Part shown: positions 58,854-64,000 of the stretch, piece after piece
Position numbering within the stretch: position 1 is the stretch's first letter
Layout of the letters: each line of letters starts with the position of its first letter
Source: Cristatella mucedo
Lineage: Eukaryota > Bryozoa > Phylactolaemata > Cristatellidae
DNA length: 64,000 nucleotides
Reading direction: 5' to 3'
Assembly: GCA_009760855.2 (NCBI GenBank)
Contig: WPIO01000013.1
Location: 4,037,001 to 4,101,000, forward strand
Notes under the pieces: generated by a model
Told to the model about the DNA's origin: nothing
The model's input: only the letters and a program-made list of their open reading frames with translations
Database searches by the model: none
Program-made: the position numbers and the translations under genes

Positions 58854-61800
58854 TCAGCAGCGAGCTTCGAGGCCCGAAGGCCCGGCTTCCGTCGCAGCAG
58901 CAGCAGCCAGGCCTCCGGCAGTGTCCGTGAGGCGATAGTCTATTTGGAAGAGCGGCAAGGCCTGTGCGGCGCTGAAGACCACGTACTCCTGAATGATGGT
59001 GCCGTCGTCTTTGGTGGGTAGCAGGCGGCCGGGAGTCTGAAGCGTGGAGTCGCAGCAGCTCGCTCGCTGCGGAGCAGCGTTGCTCATACCGAGGCCCCGC
59101 CCGCCCAGTGGGAGCCGCTAGCGTGCGACGACGCTGACGCAGAGAGCGTCCAGCCTGAGGCGGCAGCGGCAAAACGTACGACATCCAAGAGCCGCCGCGT
59201 GGCACGCGATGCCGAAGACACGGTGCCCAGGCTTGTTGTGGATGAGAGAACGACGCACTGCACGGCATTGACCTCCCCGTGTGCGGCTGAGGTACCAGCT
59301 GGCTGCACGCTTGACCGGAGCAGCTGCAGAAGTGGCGACCGAGCGGTGCATTGTGTGCACTGTAGACCGACGCGATATCTGCCACTGCCAGCATCGTTCA
59401 AACCCTTGCTCCGTCGGAATCGTTGGCCGCGGGCAGCAAACTAAAGGACGACTAACCTCCACTTTGTGTTCGCGTGACTGGGACTGACGTAACACGCCCA
59501 AGCCACACGTGACTAGCAAGCATCCGGCAGGCGTGCTTCCTTTTTCCTTGGAATCACTGACAGCGTGTTAGTTTGATCGTCCAGTTGCAGCCCTCTTATT
59601 TCAGTCACATATATGGTATGGATGAAAAGGTGATTATTATTGTCTGCCATTGGTTTATCCAATATCCACAACAAGTTTTAATGAAAACGATAGGTCTTCA
59701 GTAGAAAGCCGTGCTCACGAGCACTTAACGAAGTTATTAAATCTTATTAAAAAAATTGATCACTCCTGGTATGGTAGAGCAGTGGCCAGGCTTAAACCAA
59801 ATCAAGAACAGACAGTGGCTGTCCATCAACATGTTACCGCCACTCGTTATGGTGAAGTCTATATCTATCACAGGCACGAGCTGCTCCTGTGGAGTCGCTT
59901 TGCTCAGTCATAGTAGAAGTAAATTACATTTAAATAAATTGTTTTTTGTTATGTCACTCCCGGAAGTACCGGTCACTGGAAACAACGGTGCGCCATCGTG
60001 CAGCGTGACGAAGGGAAGGACGGATTTACTCACTTTAATTAGTGGATTTAGTCGGACTATGGGATTCGTCCTTTGTATGCTTAAGCATGTTAACACTGGG
60101 CATGCTGCCTCTAACCATATTTGCACGCTGACCCTGTGCACGGCACCTCTAAACGTGTTATGCTTGTTGACATTGAACATGCTACTATTAACCATTCGAT
60201 CATACTTCCTTTGCAGCAAATGGAAAGTGCCTATACAGAGATTAAGTTATCTGAGGGTGCTATACAAATGTACTGTTATTATTATTATTAAGTCATGCCT
60301 GCTAAAGCAGAGGCTGTGAAGCTGGTTTTAAAGGGAAAATATTCTGGCAGCTCCATAGCTGCAGTGGTCAAGAAAAGCTGTAGGCTTCGAAAAGAGGCAA
60401 GCTCTGCATCAGAATGGACCGGCCTTGGGCTAGTAACAGGTGTATGAATTCCTTGAGCCCGATGTACTCCTGGGGGTTTGCGCGATCGGAGAAGAGGTGG
60501 GCTTGCACTCGTGGTCGGTTGGTAGCATAGGTAAGTATGCATACGTCCATGGTAATACTAATAGACTGGTATGTGCACAATTATTCCAGCACAGGTATTA
60601 ATTCTGTCGAATTGTTACGGTTGCCCGTACACCGTGGTGCAAGAAGACTTGAAAACGGAGAGTGTGGTACATGCGATGGACATGAAACGACTGTCGCATT
60701 GCTTACCAGCAGAGAATCATAGCCCAGACCTGGAGACGTCCTCTTTCGGTCCTTTTTAAGAACCGTCTCGCAATTTCCCAATAGTACCTCGGCTAAAATG
60801 AGCTTTCCAGGCTGCAATGCAAAAAGGTGCATACGCCGCAGTCGTGTCAAAATGGTGTCAAAAATGCGTCACAGCCTTCGACGAGTAGGATGTGAACTAC
60901 TTTGGTGAAATGCAGAGCTAAAACCTTACAGCTAGCAATATGCCTTTGTGTCGATTGAGAGTTGGTGTGACTGTACTAAGTCATCTTTGATTCCTTTACA
61001 GCATATGTTAAGTGCCTAGGAAGAGATTTAGTGCTATGGGTGCTCTATACTAATATATTACTATTATTATTATCAAATCAAAAAACTACTAACACTTAAA
61101 CCTGTTATGTTAGTTAAGTATTTTGCAATCGTGACTAATGCTGAACACACTACTACAACATATTACGAGCTTAAAACCCCTGCCAGCACCAAAGAGTCGA
61201 CCGTCCCAGTTACAAACATGGGTTGAGTGTGTATGTGCATGTCAGTGTAGGTGTGAATGCACACACACACACACACGAATGCATGTGCTACCACACACCC
61301 GTATGCGCTACCACACACTTGTAAATGGCTACACGTACGCTAATACACAATACACACAGACTTGCTCACACATGAACACACTATTGCTCGGGACTGAATG
61401 ATTCCATAGATGATTTCTAATTTAGCATTTTACGTCGTTCGTTTAGCTAAACATCCTTGTACTCATGCTGTCTCATAATGAGAGCCACAGATAGCTGATT
61501 CACTGAATGGTGGCCTGATTCACATTGATTCACACATGGCTTCAGTAGTCTTTCATTACTGTATAATCATTTGAGGGTGACTTATATTTAGCTTTGCGAA
61601 AATGCATACTTATGCAATCGGTGTATGGGGCAGTGGTTAGCACATTTGCTGGCCAGTGTACAAGAGGGAGGATAAGCAGTATGCGTGCAGGCACACCACT
61701 GGGTCAGTCAGGCCGAGCACCACTACCTACGAATGCACACTGCACATCGACGTTCAGCCCTCACGGCAGGGTACGCCCGGTAGCCGTCTGTTGTCACGTC

Positions 61801-62677
61801 CAGCGGCTGCTGGCAGACGAGACTGCTGGATGGCAGCAATCAGCTGCAAACATCAAGCGACCGCAACTTAAAATGCATACCAACCGACCGAGGGCCGGCG
61901 CGGTTTGAGCAGGAGCGCTCGTACTTAGACCTCTGATTTTCCAGTGCCAGTGCACTTCACCGGTTGAGCTGTCTCAGGCCCGGGCTCCACTTTGCACTCA
62001 GACCAGGGCTTAAACCCTCGGGGCCCACACAGTACCACCACCACCCTCCCCCCCCAGCGCTTTCCACAAACATTTTCGAGGCGTGGCTGCCCCAGGTGCT
62101 GCTGCACTCAAGCTGCACGGGATGCTTTCACGCAGCATTAAGATCGCAGGCTCGCTGCCCCGACTCGCCCAGCACACGTGGACAGCAGCCTGCTTTGCCT
62201 TGCGAACCGCTAACCGATCGACCTGCTTCCTCTCCAGCACAGAGTACAGCACCTAGAAGGAGATTAATCATTTTAGATGGCTATATAAATGTAGTAATAT
62301 TATTCATCCTGGCGTAATTTCTTAATGCATCCTATATTTTTGCTGTAATTAGGTACCAAGCTGCTACTGTTACATCTACGACAGAGTCGGTGACCTGAGG
62401 TAGCATTCACTGCTTGACTTACACCCGGATCCAGGGGGGGCAGGTGGGGTAACTACCACACAGTCATTACTCAACAGCGCATACCGAACGTGGCTACTGG
62501 ATTATGCTACACGGCTATTACCGTATGGCTTCAGAGTGCGTGTGGTAGCTTCTATGGTTGCAAGGAAAAAAGCTTGCTTACCGTCGAGAAATGTGCCGCC
62601 GTCGAGGCGTAGCGTGTAAAGTAGAGCCCTTGCCCATATTCGCCGGTCGCAAAGTCTGCAACGATGCACTTGCAGAG
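58854..62677 (-). CDS. PARP-type ADP-ribosyltransferase, C-terminal exons (partial)
   Basis: Three exons on the minus strand, all joined in phase 0: about 62677-62582, 60811-60707 and 59036-58854 (stop). The first contains EYGQGLYFTRYASTAAHFST, the PARP GxYF signature with the catalytic Tyr. The second reads PGKLILAEVLLGN and ends SPGLGYDSLL, the strand plus 'PxGYDS' loop. The third has GTIIQEYVVFSAAQALPLFQ, with the Glu of the H-Y-E triad in the usual xEYVVF context, then an alanine-rich end. Donors are gtaagc in exons one and two, and both internal acceptors end in cag. The exon with the NAD-binding His-Gly lies beyond the window or was missed. The first exon's 5' border is uncertain (62655 is an alternative). 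An E at the third position allows poly-ADP-ribosylation in known PARPs. Confidence 0.82.
60030..60295 (+). mobile_element. LINE family B, 3' UTR fragment in a PARP intron
   Basis: It contains 'tagtggatttagtcggacta', 'gcatgctgcctctaaccata', 'tcctttgcagcaaatggaaa', 'gagggtgctatacaaatgta', then TTATT repeats. Confidence 0.88.
60990..61077 (+). mobile_element. LINE family B-like 3' tail
   Basis: 'acagcatatgttaagtgcct', 'aggaagagatttagtgctat' and (ATT)n only. The element is truncated just upstream. Confidence 0.7.
61078..62581 (-). other. PARP intron, no other gene seen
   Basis: A short CA microsatellite (61259-61276), several runs of C (62046-62056) and a LINE/SINE-like tail near 62245-62305 ('agcacctagaaggagattaa', 'ctatataaatg'). 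No exon was recognised. Confidence 0.5.
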
Positions 62678-62956
62678 CTGTCGGTACGGCTCAGCCACGC
62701 TGCTGCTGCGAGGGGGCGCGCTGTGATCACGCCGCGCTTGCTGCTCGTAAACAGGCAGCAGAGCTGCCCATCGCCAGGCCGTGCATTGGGACGGTGAGGC
62801 CTTCCTCAGTGGCACGGTATCGCAAGCTGACAAAACTGCCACCGTTCGTCGGTTCTGGTGCCGATGTCAGCAACCCTCGGTGCATGCCTGCTATAGTGGC
62901 AGGGTCTTATCCTTCGAGACCCAAGACGGGCGACCAGATCCTTACAGGCAGCGGGA

Positions 62957-63480
62957 AACTACTTCTCACCGACGCTCTCTCACTTCTTGTCAAGCAGCGT
63001 ATTGAACTTGACGTTTTGTCACTAACTTTTATGTCACTACCTTCTCTGGTACCAGCCTACATTTCCGAACTACTTACCGATCAGGCTACGAATCGGCCAC
63101 CTGCTCTTCTGAATCAAGACATTTAGTTGTGCAACGAAACGATTTCAAATCCTTTGGAGGCCGCATCTGTAGTTCGTATACACCCAAAGCAAGGAACTCT
63201 TGGCTGAGTCAGGACATACCCTGACTTGACCACATTGTAAAAAAAGAATCTAACAATGAACGCACCTGTTCCTTACAGCATTTGCTGGGTCCTCCTAAAT
63301 TGTTTTTGAGTGCTTATGTGTGCTGATGCTGTGCATGTATTAGCTATACAGACACTAACCATACTAACTATATTGTCACTAACCATACTGTCGTGGTTCC
63401 TTAACAGCATATGCAAAGAGTCTAGAAAGAGATTTGGTTCATTTAGGAAGCTTTAAAACTTTATAATCAGCATTGTTATT
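62957..63480 (+). mobile_element. LINE family B, 3' fragment
   Basis: RT C-terminal remnant ('ttctcaccgacgctctctca', encoding LDVLSLTFMSLPSLVPAYIS) and the 3' UTR, ending 'tctagaaagagatttggttc' and an ATT-like tail. Confidence 0.85.
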
Positions 63481-64000
63481 GCTATTAAAATCGTTATTCT
63501 CTAAAGTTTTGGCCCAATTCAGGCAACAGCCCCACTCTGTAACACGACCAATACTATCGTCTATGTGATGAAGCTTTTACAAGCGATTCCGGTATTATAA
63601 TTTTTAGGAAGACAAGACCTCTAGTGTATTCACTTGGTAAGGCAGCAGACAGCGTTTTCTGTGATGACAAAAAATATTCAGTATAGTTAACTGGCTTATT
63701 TTGTAAATGGATCTTTTGGCACTAGATTGGAAAGACTGCCGCTGCCTCGATCCACAATGGATGCCATCAGTTGATGCCTATGCAGCAATTGTCGCCATCC
63801 TAGAAATATAAACCAGTCAGTAATCGATTCATTTGATGAGTAAAGTTCATTTTAAACCTGACCAAAATACATCAATCACGGGGATAAAAATACAGATTTA
63901 TGTTAGCCAAAACAAACACCGGTAGATTTGGTGACAACCTGTTACTGGTCTTCAGGAATCGTTTTAGATTGAATCCATAATGGGCTACGGCCACGCGGAT
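63481..64000. other. No gene seen
   Basis: No exon was recognised on either strand. The missing upstream PARP exons are expected beyond this edge. Confidence 0.4.

Noticed and set aside
58711-59394. 227-residue minus ORF
   Set aside because: A different frame from the PARP terminal exon (59036-58854). It looks like GC-rich shadow sequence.

Overview
The window looks like nuclear DNA of an invertebrate animal. Its genes are split by GT-AG introns of up to about 4 kb. Promoters and first exons sit in CpG-rich islands inside AT-richer DNA. The gaps are filled with L2/CR1-type non-LTR retrotransposons, two tRNA-derived SINE families, a decayed Tc1/mariner element and very long dinucleotide microsatellites. 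Nothing bacterial, viral or organellar was seen. The phylum cannot be fixed from sequence alone.

Four genes are supported, with splice sites that keep phase. (1) 15637-17375, plus: a two-exon Tctex1-domain dynein light chain of about 243 aa inside a CpG island that runs from about 13.8 to 18.9 kb. (2) 22793-32345, minus: an RNF11-type RING-H2 E3 ligase in three recognised exons, with an old LINE in intron 1. (3) 42635-57838, plus: WDR18, ten exons and about 454 aa, the WD40 subunit of the Rix1/PELP1-TEX10-WDR18 ribosome-biogenesis complex. (4) 58854-62677, minus: the last three exons of a PARP-type ADP-ribosyltransferase whose start lies outside the window. It converges on WDR18, with about 1.0 kb between the stop codons.

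Weaker coding signals on the minus strand lie at 4747-4924, 5792-6000, 8941-9363, 9652-10130 (broken by stops), 33209-33409 and 37885-38064.

The rest is mostly repeats. LINE family B ends in (ATT)n and has more than ten copies, the longest at 430-3300, 24300-25935 and 34430-37500. LINE family A ends in (ATTAC)n and its longest copy is 28188-31381 minus. SINE1 shares its 3' end with LINE B, which suggests LINE B moves it. SINE2 has an unrelated tail.

The most interesting signals beyond the genes are: inverted LINE A copies in WDR18 introns 3 and 6 that flank exons 4-6, which total 363 nt and form a stop-free closed frame; two RFX X-box-like palindromes at 22315-22380 with no recognised ciliary gene beside them; perfect or near-perfect palindromes in CpG-rich DNA, one just downstream of a promoter-like block at 18.4 kb; and an RNF11 whose recognised exons lack the usual PPxY motif.
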